Of a stretch of DNA of 64,000 nt, positions 25,301-33,964 are shown one piece after another. Origin of the DNA: an uncultured Duncaniella sp. (GTDB taxonomy: Bacteria > Bacteroidota > Bacteroidia > Bacteroidales > Muribaculaceae); assembly GCA_910589485.1 (NCBI GenBank), contig CAJUSW010000011.1, positions 1 to 64,000 on the forward strand, read 5' to 3'. Position 1 is the stretch's first letter. The number at the start of each line of letters is the position of its first letter. The position numbers and the translations under genes were made by a program. The notes beneath the pieces were generated by a model. That model made no database searches, was not told the origin of the DNA, and was given only the letters and a program-made list of their open reading frames with translations.

Positions 25301-25653
25301 ACTACTGGATCCTCGGTGCCTACGAGCACTACCTGGACATGAACGCCGGCCAGACCAACTGGAACCCCATGGACTGGAACAAGGACGTCACCGCCAGCTG
25401 CTTCGTTGAGGACGGATCGTTCCTCCGCTGTACCGACATCACCCTCGGTTACACTCTGCCCCAGAACCTCATCAGCAAGGCCGGCATGAGCAAGTGCCGT
25501 TTCTATGCTTCGGTTACCAACCCCTTCATCATCACCAATTATTCGGGATTTGATCCTGAGGTTGACGTGCAGAGCGGTCTCACCCCGTCGTTTGACATGA
25601 ACCGTTATCCCCGTTCACGTAGCTATGTGCTCGGTATCAACCTTTCATTCTAA
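22354..25653 (+). CDS. SusC/RagA family TonB-linked outer membrane transporter of the pectin locus
   Basis: A 1099-residue TonB-dependent transporter. Signal peptide with a long basic front (hydrophobic core about 24-38, ending SANAQ), carboxypeptidase-like domain (ITVSGVVEDSAGEPMIGATV, then DFDGNFTL), TonB-box-like ALEEVVVIGYGG (about 118-129), plug (GADINIRVRGATSVTQSNDP, then LYIVDGFQ), and a barrel ending in SYVLGINLSF. It is the first gene of SusC-SusD-DUF5123, with gaps of 42 and 28 bp. Codon choice is strongly biased to C-ending codons, as expected for high expression. By context it imports pectin oligosaccharides; this is inference. Confidence 0.97.
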   Translation: MKDSNSGRSHWLRQFSFASHWKTMLLLMVLCVGLSANAQNITVSGVVEDSAGEPMIGATVLVEGSKDGVATDFDGNFTLKCAPNARLVVSYIGYKTQTVDVNGQTEIKVVLLEDSEALEEVVVIGYGGTRARRDLTGSVGSVSGVKLAAVPVTSAAVALQGKVAGVQVTTVDGQPGADINIRVRGATSVTQSNDPLYIVDGFQTDNINDIPPSDIQSIDILKDASLTAIYGAKGGNGVVIVTTKSAAEGKTTVSFNAQGSISHISKKMDLMDAYDFVNYQWDFATGHSTRNSQTRKFRYNFGNPQDMDLYHQARSHDWQDEVMGNNPFSYSANLSIGGGTEKTRYNISITQSDDKGIIMNTGVRRTNIHTKLQTKILPNLTLQYNPKMSYRRDEGAGGDNVGSGGIIDVLRYRPTNGVREFGAFWDENTVDPDQEKLFEYTNPVADIATNVRKKHSYTFTNQASLEYKPISGLTLRTEGVYTIAFKDDKRFWGRLTSEGKKYNSKPVAQIDKQQTNSYTWTTTASYDWSIKDVHNFYALAGFELYHKQTEKTMQKNRYFPDNITADKALNNMSLGTPYQSSSELGTAIRTTSYFGQLNYNYDHKYLLSATFRADGSSMFAPGHQWGYFPSVSAAWVLSEENFLKDYTWLNELKFRAAIGKAGNNNIDADMWRYLYATKTEGGPAFGEVTPDGELWYGPADYLPNPDLKWETTLTRNFAFDIALFNNRLRITPEYYWNTTSDLIYKADILSTVGYSWQYKNIGKVTNRGFELSINGDILRGKDYVLSANFNLGANKMKVDKLNGDAMYLYDTHKRSKDGGYNYRLEVGGEVGLIYGFVYDGLYSVDEFNYNVSNSAYEVKYDENGKQIPVNMNDIFSDSQSGKATLPGKPKFKDINGDGQIDDEDRVVIGRTTPKLQGGFGLNGQYKGFDFTANFTYFLDFDVYNATGMYLSSSIDNKDKFYNVLNKYTDRWRYADGPECYYGNYWILGAYEHYLDMNAGQTNWNPMDWNKDVTASCFVEDGSFLRCTDITLGYTLPQNLISKAGMSKCRFYASVTNPFIITNYSGFDPEVDVQSGLTPSFDMNRYPRSRSYVLGINLSF

Positions 25654-25695
25654 GCCTCATATATCAAATACCATATATTTCACAGACGAAATACA

Positions 25696-27774
25696 ATGAA
25701 ACTTCACAATATACTTTTAGCCGGTCTTGCGGGTCTCTCGCTCGCATCCTGCTCCGACTTCCTGGATGTGGACGCTCCCTCCAAGAATCCGCCGGAGTAC
25801 GTGTACACCGACAAAATGGAGATGAACCGCGCCCTCAACGGTGTGTATGCCGCCCTCCTGAGTGGCAACACCTACGGCTCGGCATTCCTTGACAAATTCT
25901 GCTACAATTCCGACGTAGAGTTCAAGATCTACGACAACGAGTTCCAGCTCCCCTCCGCTTACCAGCGTTTCGAGTGCGATCCCGATGCAAGCGACGTGAA
26001 GAAGGCTTGGGATGCTCTCTACCAGGGTATCGAGCGTGCCAACATGCTCGACTCGGGTATCCGCAACTCGGATATATATGATGAGGAGGACAGCGAGCTG
26101 ATGCAGATGCTCGGCGAGGTAAAGGTGCTCCGCTCAATATTCTACCACGACCTTATATGGTACTGGGGTGATGTGCCCTACTCACTGCAGCCCTCCTACG
26201 AGCTTGAGAATCCTGTTTATGACGTGGTGGACCGCACCAAGATCCTCGATGATCTGATCCAGGACCTCATCGCTATCGCTCCCAAGATGTCTCTGTCCAG
26301 CGACAACTCGTTCAGCGACAAGGCCGAGCGTATAAGCAAGGATATGGCATGGGCCATGATCGCCCGTCTCAGCATGACTGCCGGCGGTTATTCTCTCCGT
26401 CCCGATGGCAACTCCTTCGGTAAGATGGAGCGTCCCGACAACTGGAAGGACTACTACAAGATCGCCGCAGAGTATTGCGACTCGGTGGTTGAGCGTACCA
26501 ATCACTCACTCTCGCTGGATTACCACGAGGTGTTTGTAAACGAGTGCAACCACGTGGCAAGCCCCACCAATGATGATGTGATCTTCGAGATCCCCTTCGG
26601 CAAGGAGTCGACCGGTGCCATCGGTTATATCCATGGCCCCAAGATGGACAATGCTTCCGGCGTAACCCCCCATGCCTGGGGTAAAGCCTCAAGCTCGGCC
26701 CAGCTCAACGCTCTCTACCGTCTCTTCTTCAAGGAGGGTGATGTGCGTCGCGATTACGTGAACCAGTGGTTTGGCTACAACCAGCTCGGCGAGGCCAAAT
26801 TCAACAATGGCCGTACATTCTACAACGGCAAGTGGTCCAAGCTGTGGAACACTTCGGGTCTCGGAGCTACCACCGAGGGTAACACCGGTATCAACTTCCC
26901 CTACATGCGTTATGCTGACGTGCTTCTTATGTCGGCCGAGGCTGAATTTGGCTACACAGGCAATGTGACCGACAAGGCCAAGCAGCGTGTGGAGATGGTG
27001 CGTGCCCGTGCTTACCGCGGATCTGACCTCAGCTCCACCGTGAGCGGCGACGAGGCTTCCCCCGCCAACTTCCTTAAGACAATCCTCAACGAACGTCGTC
27101 TGGAATTTGCCGGTGAGAATATGCGTTGGCGCGACCTTGTCCGTAACAACTTGCTTTCCGAGAGCACATTCTGGACATTCTGGAGATACTTCAATGCAGC
27201 CGAGTCCAATGGCTCCAACTCTGATTATGTAAGTCTTTATGACTTTAATGATACAGAGGCCTACAACAACAAGCTCGTGTTCACGATCTATTATACTGAC
27301 AACGTTTCTTCCACAACTGACTATCAGGCTACCCTCACCAAGGCTAATGCCGACAAGCAGGGTGATGCACGTGTTTTCCCGAAATATCCCACTACAGCAT
27401 CGTTCCCCAACAAGTCAGGTAACATGAATGTGGTATACGTGATAAATCCCTACTCTAAGCCTTGGGATAAGATTGGTGACAACAAGCCCAATGGAAAGGA
27501 CAAGGCATCGTCGGCCGACTTCATGAAGTGGTTCAATTCCGACCTCGGCTGTCCCTCGGATCACTTCTGCTATTCGCTCCGCGGATACATCTACTATGAC
27601 CCCCGTACATCCACTACTTTCATCAACCGCAACGGCAACTATGAGACCGCTCCGGAACCCTCGTCGATGCCTACAGTTGATGAGCTCCCCGTGGTGCGCT
27701 ACATTCTCCCTTATCCCCGCTCGATAATTACATATTCACAGGGTAAGTACACAAATAAGTACGGTTACAAGTAA
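25696..27774 (+). CDS. SusD/RagB family nutrient-binding outer membrane lipoprotein of the pectin locus
   Basis: A 692-residue surface lipoprotein. The signal ends in LSLASC (lipobox, Cys about 19), followed by SDFLDVDAPSKNPPE. SusD motifs are MNRALNGVYAALLSGNTYGS (about 43-62), EVKVLRSIFYHDLIWYWGDV (about 145-164) and YMRYADVLLMSAEAEFG, with the C-terminal NERRLEFAGENMRWRDLVR (about 472-490). It should bind the glycan and act as the lid of the SusC channel encoded 42 bp upstream. At 692 residues it is longer than average, with a C-terminal extension after about residue 500 (YFNAAESNGSN and beyond) that might help specificity. Confidence 0.96.
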   Translation: MKLHNILLAGLAGLSLASCSDFLDVDAPSKNPPEYVYTDKMEMNRALNGVYAALLSGNTYGSAFLDKFCYNSDVEFKIYDNEFQLPSAYQRFECDPDASDVKKAWDALYQGIERANMLDSGIRNSDIYDEEDSELMQMLGEVKVLRSIFYHDLIWYWGDVPYSLQPSYELENPVYDVVDRTKILDDLIQDLIAIAPKMSLSSDNSFSDKAERISKDMAWAMIARLSMTAGGYSLRPDGNSFGKMERPDNWKDYYKIAAEYCDSVVERTNHSLSLDYHEVFVNECNHVASPTNDDVIFEIPFGKESTGAIGYIHGPKMDNASGVTPHAWGKASSSAQLNALYRLFFKEGDVRRDYVNQWFGYNQLGEAKFNNGRTFYNGKWSKLWNTSGLGATTEGNTGINFPYMRYADVLLMSAEAEFGYTGNVTDKAKQRVEMVRARAYRGSDLSSTVSGDEASPANFLKTILNERRLEFAGENMRWRDLVRNNLLSESTFWTFWRYFNAAESNGSNSDYVSLYDFNDTEAYNNKLVFTIYYTDNVSSTTDYQATLTKANADKQGDARVFPKYPTTASFPNKSGNMNVVYVINPYSKPWDKIGDNKPNGKDKASSADFMKWFNSDLGCPSDHFCYSLRGYIYYDPRTSTTFINRNGNYETAPEPSSMPTVDELPVVRYILPYPRSIITYSQGKYTNKYGYK

Positions 27775-27802
27775 CACCTTATAATCTAAAGAAATCTCTA
27801 AG

Positions 27803-30160
27803 ATGAAAAAAATATTTCTATATACACTGACTGCGGTCCTCGCCATGGGCTTCGCGTCCTGTAAGGATGATGAGGTGATGGGTGTAGTCAACCCTGCCGA
27901 GGAGTTTGACCGTATGCCAATGACTATGTTCCGTCTCAATGAGAACACCGACAAGGGCGACAATGACCCCTTCGGTATGCGTGTGATCACCGAGGAACGT
28001 AATACAGCCATGCTCGTGTGGTATGGTGTGAAAGGTTGTGCCGGATATGAGATCAAATATGGTCTTAATGCCGGTCTGACCTCGGGACGCTCCGAGGATT
28101 GGGACAATCCCGATAACCTTGCCGACCGTTTCATCATCAACGATCCCGAGCAACTGTCGGTTCGTATCCCCAACCTTGAGTATGGCGAGGCCTACCGTTT
28201 CGCTATCCGTGTGCTCCATCCCGACGGCGTTGAGGAGCATCACTCCAAATGGTATGGCTACGGAAATGGTCGTGAGTGGGCCGAGCAGGCCGGACTCACC
28301 ATGGAGCCCCGCTATGACTTCCCTGAGCTTGTTTCCGTTAAGGATATCGCCCCCGATTGCTCCTATATGACAGTTGTTGTAAACAGCAATGCTCAGGACG
28401 CTATTGACGAGGCGCTCAAGGCATCCAAGCCATCCGAGAAGGATAAGGACGATCTGTGGGAAAGCTATAATGAATACTTTGATATGTTGCAGGATGGCAA
28501 GCAGAACGACCGCAGGACTGCTCATTTTAAGGTTACTAAGATGGTTGTGACCCCGGCAAAGGATAATCCTAATGCTACTATCGACTCCAAGTGGATGGAT
28601 TACAACATCCAGCAGACCGATTTTGTCAACGGTGTAGCCGAGTATAAGGTATCGGGTCTCATGCCTAACGCCAAGTACACCATCGCTGTGTATGACCAGG
28701 ACAACAACAAGCATGAGGTTGACCAGATCTACAACTCTATCCTCAAGCCCGTGTATGGCAAGCCCGGCGATCCTATTCTGATCGAGCACAAGGTGATCCC
28801 CAACGACCACATCCCCGGTGCCGTAGAGTACAATGCATGTCCTCTCGACACCATCATCGGTCAGTTCGCATCCGATACCAATCTTGCCGAGGGCCAGGTG
28901 TTCCAGCTTGAGGGCGGAAAGGCCTACTACTTCTATCAGAACCCCGATCTCGCCAAGGGCTTCACTCTTGAGACACGTCCCGAGGATGTGGCCCAGGGTA
29001 AGCGTGCCATTGTCTACCTGGGTGGTATAGGCAACAGGTATGATGAATACGGTAACCTCACCAACGAACTTGGTACATGTAACTTCATGTTTGGCCGTCA
29101 GAAGACCAGCGGTGAGCCTGACTGTCTCATCGAGGTTGGCGATCTTATCTTTAAGAACATTGATTTCGATTGCCCCAAGGCTCTCAACTACGGCCATCAG
29201 GCTCAGGGCGAGGGTTCGGCTACCGGTAACTACTTCGCCAACATGTACAGCAACGGTATGAAGGTGTCGATCAAGTCGCTCCAGGTGCTCAACTGTACTT
29301 TCCAACGCATGGTGCGCGGATTTATCCGTGTGCAGGGTACCAAGGACAAGGTATTCGAGAAGATACTTATCAAGGGTAACCTCTTCTACAACTGCGGTTA
29401 TTATGACAACAACGGCCGTGGCTATGCCTGGATTGCCGGTGACGGTGCCCGCACCACTTCCAATATCTACAAGGATTTCGAGTGGAGCAACAACACCATG
29501 TATGACTGCCCGCGTACAGCCATGATTTCTGACAACGATAAGGACATCGAGTATGTAAGCGACGTGCAGTGGAATATCCGCATAAATAACAACACCTTCA
29601 TCAACTACTCTACCCGTAGCAAGGACCGCGCTATTTTCCAGACCCGTTATATCCCGGGTGGATCTCACTATGAGTTCCGCAACAACCTTCTCGTGGTGAC
29701 CAAGGCCGACAACGACAAACGTAACGTGTATATGGCCGGTAGCGATGTGCGTACAATCAAGGGTAGCGGTGTGATGACCTTCCTCGTGAAGGACAATTAT
29801 ATCGCGGGTAGCAAGACTCTTACCGATGATAAGTTCTTCGAGTCCTACCGTTTCTCTCTGAACAAGAACTCATTCGGTCAGACTTCTTGGGCCAAGTTTA
29901 ATCAGGGAACCACCGACGACCTGAAGGTTAAGACCGGAACTCCCGCCCTCAAGGCGACTGAGCTGTTCAATGACCCCAATCCTCCTTATACCGAGCATAA
30001 CACCTCCAAGGGTCATCCCCGTGACCACGAGGCTCCCGCTGATATCTGGAATGCTCTCAAGTACAAGTCGAGCGCAATGGGTCATGAGATCGTGACCAAG
30101 GGTATCGGTGACCCCCGCTGGGCAGCCGGTGATCCCATGCACTTCTATGACAACCTCTGA
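27803..30160 (+). CDS. DUF5123/DUF4957-type surface lipoprotein (putative pectin-binding protein)
   Basis: A 785-residue lipoprotein with lipobox GFASC (Cys about 20). Residues 35-145 look like a fibronectin type III domain (NTAMLVWYGVKGCAGYEIKY, then YRFAIRVLHPDG); a second such unit spans about 160-315 (SGLMPNAKYTIAVYDQ). From about 330 to 720 there are repeated short strands with Asn-rich turns (EWSNNTMYDCPRTAMIS, INNNTFINYS, FRNNLLVV), the pattern of a right-handed parallel beta-helix. This layout is common in pectin loci next to SusCD and suggests glycan binding at the cell surface; no lyase residues can be assigned. It is the last gene before a terminator at 30212. Confidence 0.82.
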   Translation: MKKIFLYTLTAVLAMGFASCKDDEVMGVVNPAEEFDRMPMTMFRLNENTDKGDNDPFGMRVITEERNTAMLVWYGVKGCAGYEIKYGLNAGLTSGRSEDWDNPDNLADRFIINDPEQLSVRIPNLEYGEAYRFAIRVLHPDGVEEHHSKWYGYGNGREWAEQAGLTMEPRYDFPELVSVKDIAPDCSYMTVVVNSNAQDAIDEALKASKPSEKDKDDLWESYNEYFDMLQDGKQNDRRTAHFKVTKMVVTPAKDNPNATIDSKWMDYNIQQTDFVNGVAEYKVSGLMPNAKYTIAVYDQDNNKHEVDQIYNSILKPVYGKPGDPILIEHKVIPNDHIPGAVEYNACPLDTIIGQFASDTNLAEGQVFQLEGGKAYYFYQNPDLAKGFTLETRPEDVAQGKRAIVYLGGIGNRYDEYGNLTNELGTCNFMFGRQKTSGEPDCLIEVGDLIFKNIDFDCPKALNYGHQAQGEGSATGNYFANMYSNGMKVSIKSLQVLNCTFQRMVRGFIRVQGTKDKVFEKILIKGNLFYNCGYYDNNGRGYAWIAGDGARTTSNIYKDFEWSNNTMYDCPRTAMISDNDKDIEYVSDVQWNIRINNNTFINYSTRSKDRAIFQTRYIPGGSHYEFRNNLLVVTKADNDKRNVYMAGSDVRTIKGSGVMTFLVKDNYIAGSKTLTDDKFFESYRFSLNKNSFGQTSWAKFNQGTTDDLKVKTGTPALKATELFNDPNPPYTEHNTSKGHPRDHEAPADIWNALKYKSSAMGHEIVTKGIGDPRWAAGDPMHFYDNL

Positions 30161-30211
30161 TAACCTATTCGGCTGAGCCGGTATTCCAGGTTCAGCTTAA
30201 CCTCCCAATAA

Positions 30212-30246
30212 ATCCCCATCGTCACCCCGGCGATGGGGATTTTTTT
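30212..30246 (+). terminator. Terminator of the SusC-SusD-DUF5123 operon
   Basis: ATCCCCATCG/CGATGGGGAT stem with loop TCACCCCGG, followed by TTTTTT. Confidence 0.95.
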
Positions 30247-30266
30247 ATCCATGTCGTCAATATAAG

Positions 30267-30297
30267 TTGTTTTTAATGTGAGTAAGTGTTATATTTG
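30267..30297 (+). promoter_or_regulatory. Promoter of the MntA/HepT pair
   Basis: TATATTTG at 30290-30297 fits TAnnTTTG, with TTGT at 30267-30270 about 19 bp upstream. It ends 6 bp before the mntA ATG at 30304, so the mRNA should have a leader of only a few bases or none. Confidence 0.65.
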
Positions 30298-30303
30298 CAC
30301 ACA

Positions 30304-30609
30304 ATGAAGCTGATAGAATTAAATATTGCCCAGATAGTGTCCTTGTGCCGTAAGTATAAGGTGAAAGCCTTGTATGTTTTCGGATCTATCCTGACATCGC
30401 GTTTCAATGATGAAAGTGATGTAGATTTAGCGGTGAGTTTTGACAAGGAGAATATTGCATTGGAGGATTATGCCGATAATTTCTTCTCTCTGCAATTTGA
30501 CCTGGAAGCGATATTTAACCGTCAGGTTGATTTAGTGTGCTATGATGCCATAACCAATCCAATATTCCGGCAAGAGCTTGACGAAACGAAGCTTCAATTA
30601 TATGGATGA
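30304..30609 (+). CDS. mntA: MntA-type nucleotidyltransferase antitoxin
   Basis: A 102-residue minimal nucleotidyltransferase. The catalytic motif GSILTSRFNDESDVD shows Gly27-Ser28 and Asp39-x-Asp41. In characterised HepT/MntA systems this enzyme adds AMP to a Tyr of the HEPN toxin and neutralises it. The gene overlaps hepT by 8 bp. The start at 30304 is preferred to 30286 because the -7 promoter element covers 30290-30297. Composition is clearly more AT-rich than the flanking pectin genes, which suggests acquisition by transfer. A third Asp is expected near VDLVCYD. Confidence 0.9.
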   Translation: MKLIELNIAQIVSLCRKYKVKALYVFGSILTSRFNDESDVDLAVSFDKENIALEDYADNFFSLQFDLEAIFNRQVDLVCYDAITNPIFRQELDETKLQLYG

Positions 30610-30946
30610 TCGGAGAAATATTGAAAAAAGATTAGGAGACGTACTGTCATCTATACAGAAGATAGAATCGTTTGTGGAGACACGCCCTAAACGATTTGAT
30701 GTGTTTTGTCAGGATGAGATGTATCGGTGTGCTGTTCTGTTCAATATCGCGATTATCGGTGAGGCCATAGGGCAGATTCTTAAAATAAGTCCGGAAATAA
30801 GAATTACAAGTTCCCGACAGATAGTAAATACACGTAATTACATTATCCATGGATATGACAGTTTGGATAATGAGATATTGTGGAGTATAGTAATCAATCA
30901 TATCCCTAAGTTGAAACAGGAAGTACTGATGCTTCTTGATCAGTAA
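30602..30946 (+). CDS. hepT: HepT-type HEPN RNase toxin
   Basis: A 114-residue all-helical HEPN protein, the partner of MntA. The RNase signature R-X4-H is Arg78 to His83 in RNYIIHGY, followed by Tyr85, the position AMPylated in the known system. The helix at about 40-60 (YRCAVLFNIAIIGEAIGQIL) forms the typical dimer core. Its ATG lies within the end of mntA (8-bp overlap), indicating one transcript. The pair may stabilise the locus or act against phage; neither can be shown here. The AT-rich composition matches mntA. Confidence 0.9.
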   Translation: MDDRRNIEKRLGDVLSSIQKIESFVETRPKRFDVFCQDEMYRCAVLFNIAIIGEAIGQILKISPEIRITSSRQIVNTRNYIIHGYDSLDNEILWSIVINHIPKLKQEVLMLLDQ

Positions 30947-31039
30947 ATGGGGTGCATCTCCATTGTCAGGCAGGCTATGGAATTGGTGAGGTTAACAAAA
31001 AATAACTACCGCTATATGAGTTTATATCCCGCCGTTGAG

Positions 31040-31047
31040 TAATTTTG
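31040..31047 (+). promoter_or_regulatory. -7 promoter element of the GH28-GH105 gene
   Basis: TAATTTTG, about 95 bp before the ATG at 31142. No convincing -33 TTTG lies at the usual distance, as is common for activator-dependent promoters. The rest of 30947-31141 shows nothing else. Confidence 0.55.
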
Positions 31048-31141
31048 TATTTTATTTGGCTTCTTTCATACTGTCGTTGGAAGCTATTGCTATGTAAGAT
31101 TATACGCAAATAATTATACCTTAAACCCCAAAAACAAAAGA

Positions 31142-33673
31142 ATGACCATGAGGAGAATCAGTATGATGCTTGTGGGACTTCTGCTTGCGGCCGGTGCATG
31201 GGCCATGACTCCCGATGAGGCGTGGAACACCGTTTACCCCGAGATAGAGAAGTCGATCGAGCAACCGACATTCCGGGCCAAAGACTACAAACTACTCGAC
31301 TACGGCAAGAAGTCCAAGACCAAAGGATTTCTCTACACCGAACTTATAAATAAGGTGATCGACGTGTGCTCCCGCGAAGGCGGAGGCCGTGTAGTTATCC
31401 CCAAGGGCACATGGCTCACAGGTCCCATCACCATCAAGGACAATGTGAATCTCCATCTCGAGGAGGGTGCCACACTGCTTTTCACCCCCGATACCACCCA
31501 GTATCCCGTGGTGCGTACCCGTTGGGAGGGCATGGACTGCTACAACTATCAGCCCATGGTGTATGCCATCGGAGCCAAGAATATCGCTCTCACCGGCAAA
31601 GGCACGGTGGACGGTGGCGCAAGCAACGACAACTGGTGGGGCATGAGCTCCAAGAAGGGACATGATTACACTGGTCCCGGCACTGTGGCAACCCAGAAGA
31701 CAGGCCGTCCTCTGCTCCAGGAGTGGAACGAGAACGGTGTGCCCGTGGAGAAGCGCCAGATGGGCCCCGGCTACGGTATGCGTCCCCAGCTCGTGAACTT
31801 CGTGGACTGCAAGAACGTGCTCATCGAGGATGTCACACTCCTCCGTTCGCCGTTCTGGGTGATCCATCCCCTGTTCTGCGAGAGCCTCACAGTGCGTGGC
31901 GTGCATATCCAGAACGACGGCCCCAACGGCGACGGCTGTGACCCCGAGTCGTGCAAGAATGTGCTGATCGAGGATTGCTTCTTCGACACCGGCGACGACT
32001 GTATAGCCATCAAGAGCGGACGTAACCGCGACGGCATCGTGGCCGCGCGTCCCACCGAGAACGTGATCGTGCGCAACTGCCGCATGAAGAACGGCCACGG
32101 CGGTATCGTGGTGGGCTCGGAGATCTCGGGCGGTTTCTCCAACCTGTTTGCCGAGAACTGCGTCATGGACTCTCCCGACCTTGACCGCGTGGTGCGCATC
32201 AAGACCAACTCGTGCCGTAGCGGTGTGATCGAGAAGATCTATTGCCGCAACATCGAGGTGGGCCAGTGCAACGAGGCCGTGCTCAAGATCAATCTGCTGT
32301 ATGAGCGCAAGGAGGCTTGCGACCACAGCTATCCCCCCGTGGTTCAGGACGTGTACCTGGAGAATATCTCCTGCAAGGAGAGCAAGTGGGGCATCGTGAT
32401 CGAGGGATACGAGGATCTGTGCAACATACGCAACATCGAGGTGAAGGATTGCAAATGGGACGGCGTGGTCAACGGCGGAAACTCCATCAGCGGTCTCACC
32501 AAGAATGTGCGCGTGGCCAATACATATATCAACGGCAAACTCGTCACCGACAACGAGCCTCTCTCCCAGGCCATGGCCCTCTCGGAGATGAAGCGTTGTC
32601 CCGAGAGCTGGATGCTCGATTATATGAAAGGTCCCCACTGGACCTATGCTGTGGGCACCGAGCTTGACGCAATCCTCAATGTGGCCGACCGTTATAAGGA
32701 TGACCGCATGGCCGCTTACGCTCTGAGCTATGTCGACACTCTTGTGAACGCCAACGGCGACATGAAGGGCTTCAAGATGGAGGCCTACAACCTCGACAAT
32801 ATCAAGGACGGAACTCTCCTGCTCGCGGCTTACGAGCGCACCGGCGAGGAGCGTTACCTCAAGGCGATGAACACCCTGTGGAAGCAGCTCCAGGCCCAAC
32901 CCCGCACAAGCGAGGGAGGATACTGGCACAAGCAGAGGTATCCCCATCAGATGTGGCTCGACGGCCTGTTCATGGCCGAGCCGTTCAGCGCCAAGTATGC
33001 CAACCGCTTCCTGAAAGGTAAGGAGAAGGAGGAGGCCTGGAACCATATCGCCGACCAGTTTGCCATCGTGGCCAAGCACACCTACGATCCCAAGACCGGA
33101 CTTTACCGCCACGCATGGGACGAGAGCAAGGAACAGCGCTGGGCCGACAAGGAGACCGGACAGGCTCCCCACGCCTGGGGCCGTGCAATGGGCTGGACAT
33201 TCATGGGTGTGCTCGATGTGCTTGAGGAGATGCCCGAGGATCATCCCCGTCGCAAGGAGCTGGTGGAGATAGCCCGCTCGTTTGCCGACGGTGTTGTCAA
33301 GACCCAGGACACCCGCAGCGGTGTGTGGTATCAGGTGCTCGACGCCCCCGGCCGTGAAGGCAATTATCTCGAGGGCACGGCATCGGCCATGTTTGTGTAC
33401 TCGCTTCTGCGCGGAGTGCGCATGGGTGTGCTCGACCAGAGTTATCTCAACGCTGCCCTCACCGGCTGGAACGGCTTGCTCAAGCACCTGGTGCGCATAG
33501 GCAAGGACGGATCGGTGACGCTCACCAAGTGCTGTGCTGTGGCCGGCCTCGGTGGCGACAAGAACTATCGCGACGGATCGTTCGAGTACTATATCTCCGA
33601 GCCTATCCGCGATAACGACGCCAAGGGCGTAGGTCCGTTCATCAACGCATGTCTTGAGATGGAGCGCCTGTAA
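31142..33673 (+). CDS. GH28 polygalacturonase fused to GH105 unsaturated galacturonyl hydrolase
   Basis: An 843-residue secreted two-domain enzyme with a signal peptide (about 1-21). The GH28 beta-helix spans about 45-470 with its motifs in order: NGD (262-264), Asp285-Asp286 in TGDDCIAIKSG, His319 in NGHGGIVVGS and RIK (352-354); it hydrolyses alpha-1,4-galacturonan. The GH105 (alpha/alpha)6 barrel spans about 495-843 with YPHQMWLDGLFMAEPF (Asp607 catalytic) and APHAWGRAMGW; it removes the unsaturated uronic acid that lyases leave at the non-reducing end. Both halves have near full family length, so it is a true fusion. It is a periplasmic or surface enzyme of the pectin locus, with its own promoter at 31040. 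Confidence 0.94.
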   Translation: MTMRRISMMLVGLLLAAGAWAMTPDEAWNTVYPEIEKSIEQPTFRAKDYKLLDYGKKSKTKGFLYTELINKVIDVCSREGGGRVVIPKGTWLTGPITIKDNVNLHLEEGATLLFTPDTTQYPVVRTRWEGMDCYNYQPMVYAIGAKNIALTGKGTVDGGASNDNWWGMSSKKGHDYTGPGTVATQKTGRPLLQEWNENGVPVEKRQMGPGYGMRPQLVNFVDCKNVLIEDVTLLRSPFWVIHPLFCESLTVRGVHIQNDGPNGDGCDPESCKNVLIEDCFFDTGDDCIAIKSGRNRDGIVAARPTENVIVRNCRMKNGHGGIVVGSEISGGFSNLFAENCVMDSPDLDRVVRIKTNSCRSGVIEKIYCRNIEVGQCNEAVLKINLLYERKEACDHSYPPVVQDVYLENISCKESKWGIVIEGYEDLCNIRNIEVKDCKWDGVVNGGNSISGLTKNVRVANTYINGKLVTDNEPLSQAMALSEMKRCPESWMLDYMKGPHWTYAVGTELDAILNVADRYKDDRMAAYALSYVDTLVNANGDMKGFKMEAYNLDNIKDGTLLLAAYERTGEERYLKAMNTLWKQLQAQPRTSEGGYWHKQRYPHQMWLDGLFMAEPFSAKYANRFLKGKEKEEAWNHIADQFAIVAKHTYDPKTGLYRHAWDESKEQRWADKETGQAPHAWGRAMGWTFMGVLDVLEEMPEDHPRRKELVEIARSFADGVVKTQDTRSGVWYQVLDAPGREGNYLEGTASAMFVYSLLRGVRMGVLDQSYLNAALTGWNGLLKHLVRIGKDGSVTLTKCCAVAGLGGDKNYRDGSFEYYISEPIRDNDAKGVGPFINACLEMERL

Positions 33674-33746
33674 TCCCCGCGTCTGTCAATACTTGTCCTT
33701 AACCCTGCATCCGTGTGATTCAGGGACGGAATTATCATCATACACC

Positions 33747-33789
33747 CGCCCCCGGCAGTAACGTCGCCACGACGTGCCTGCCGGGGGCG
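33747..33789. other. 12-bp GC-rich intergenic hairpin without a T-run
   Basis: CGCCCCCGGCAG pairs perfectly with CTGCCGGGGGCG, with an inner GTCG/CGAC stem. It lies 74 bp after the GH28-GH105 stop. No T-run follows on either strand. Confidence 0.6.
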
Positions 33790-33890
33790 GATGCGTTTCG
33801 GGGCGGAGCCACATCCGGAATCTATAGTGAACGAAATAAAAGATTTAACACTTTTAACTCCATTTTCTTTCCAACTCTTGGAAAAATTAG

Positions 33891-33918
33891 TAATTTTGGG
33901 TCGCATTTTATACTTTTG
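33891..33918 (+). promoter_or_regulatory. Candidate promoter of the GH43-CE8 genes
   Basis: Two -7-like elements, TAATTTTG (33891-33898) and TACTTTTG (33911-33918), lie 47-74 bp before the ATG at 33965. Which one is used cannot be decided. Confidence 0.5.
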
Positions 33919-33964
33919 CGAGTGATCACGCTCCCCGCTCGCCCCCTATTACCTTAAAATTACA

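Noticed and set aside
27818..29668. A 616-codon minus-strand open frame opposite the DUF5123-type gene
   Set aside because: The plus frame has a lipobox, domain motifs and operon spacing; the minus frame is a mirror produced by strong codon bias and has no motif. The same applies to long minus frames at 31292-33487, 33992-35554 and 36737-38107.
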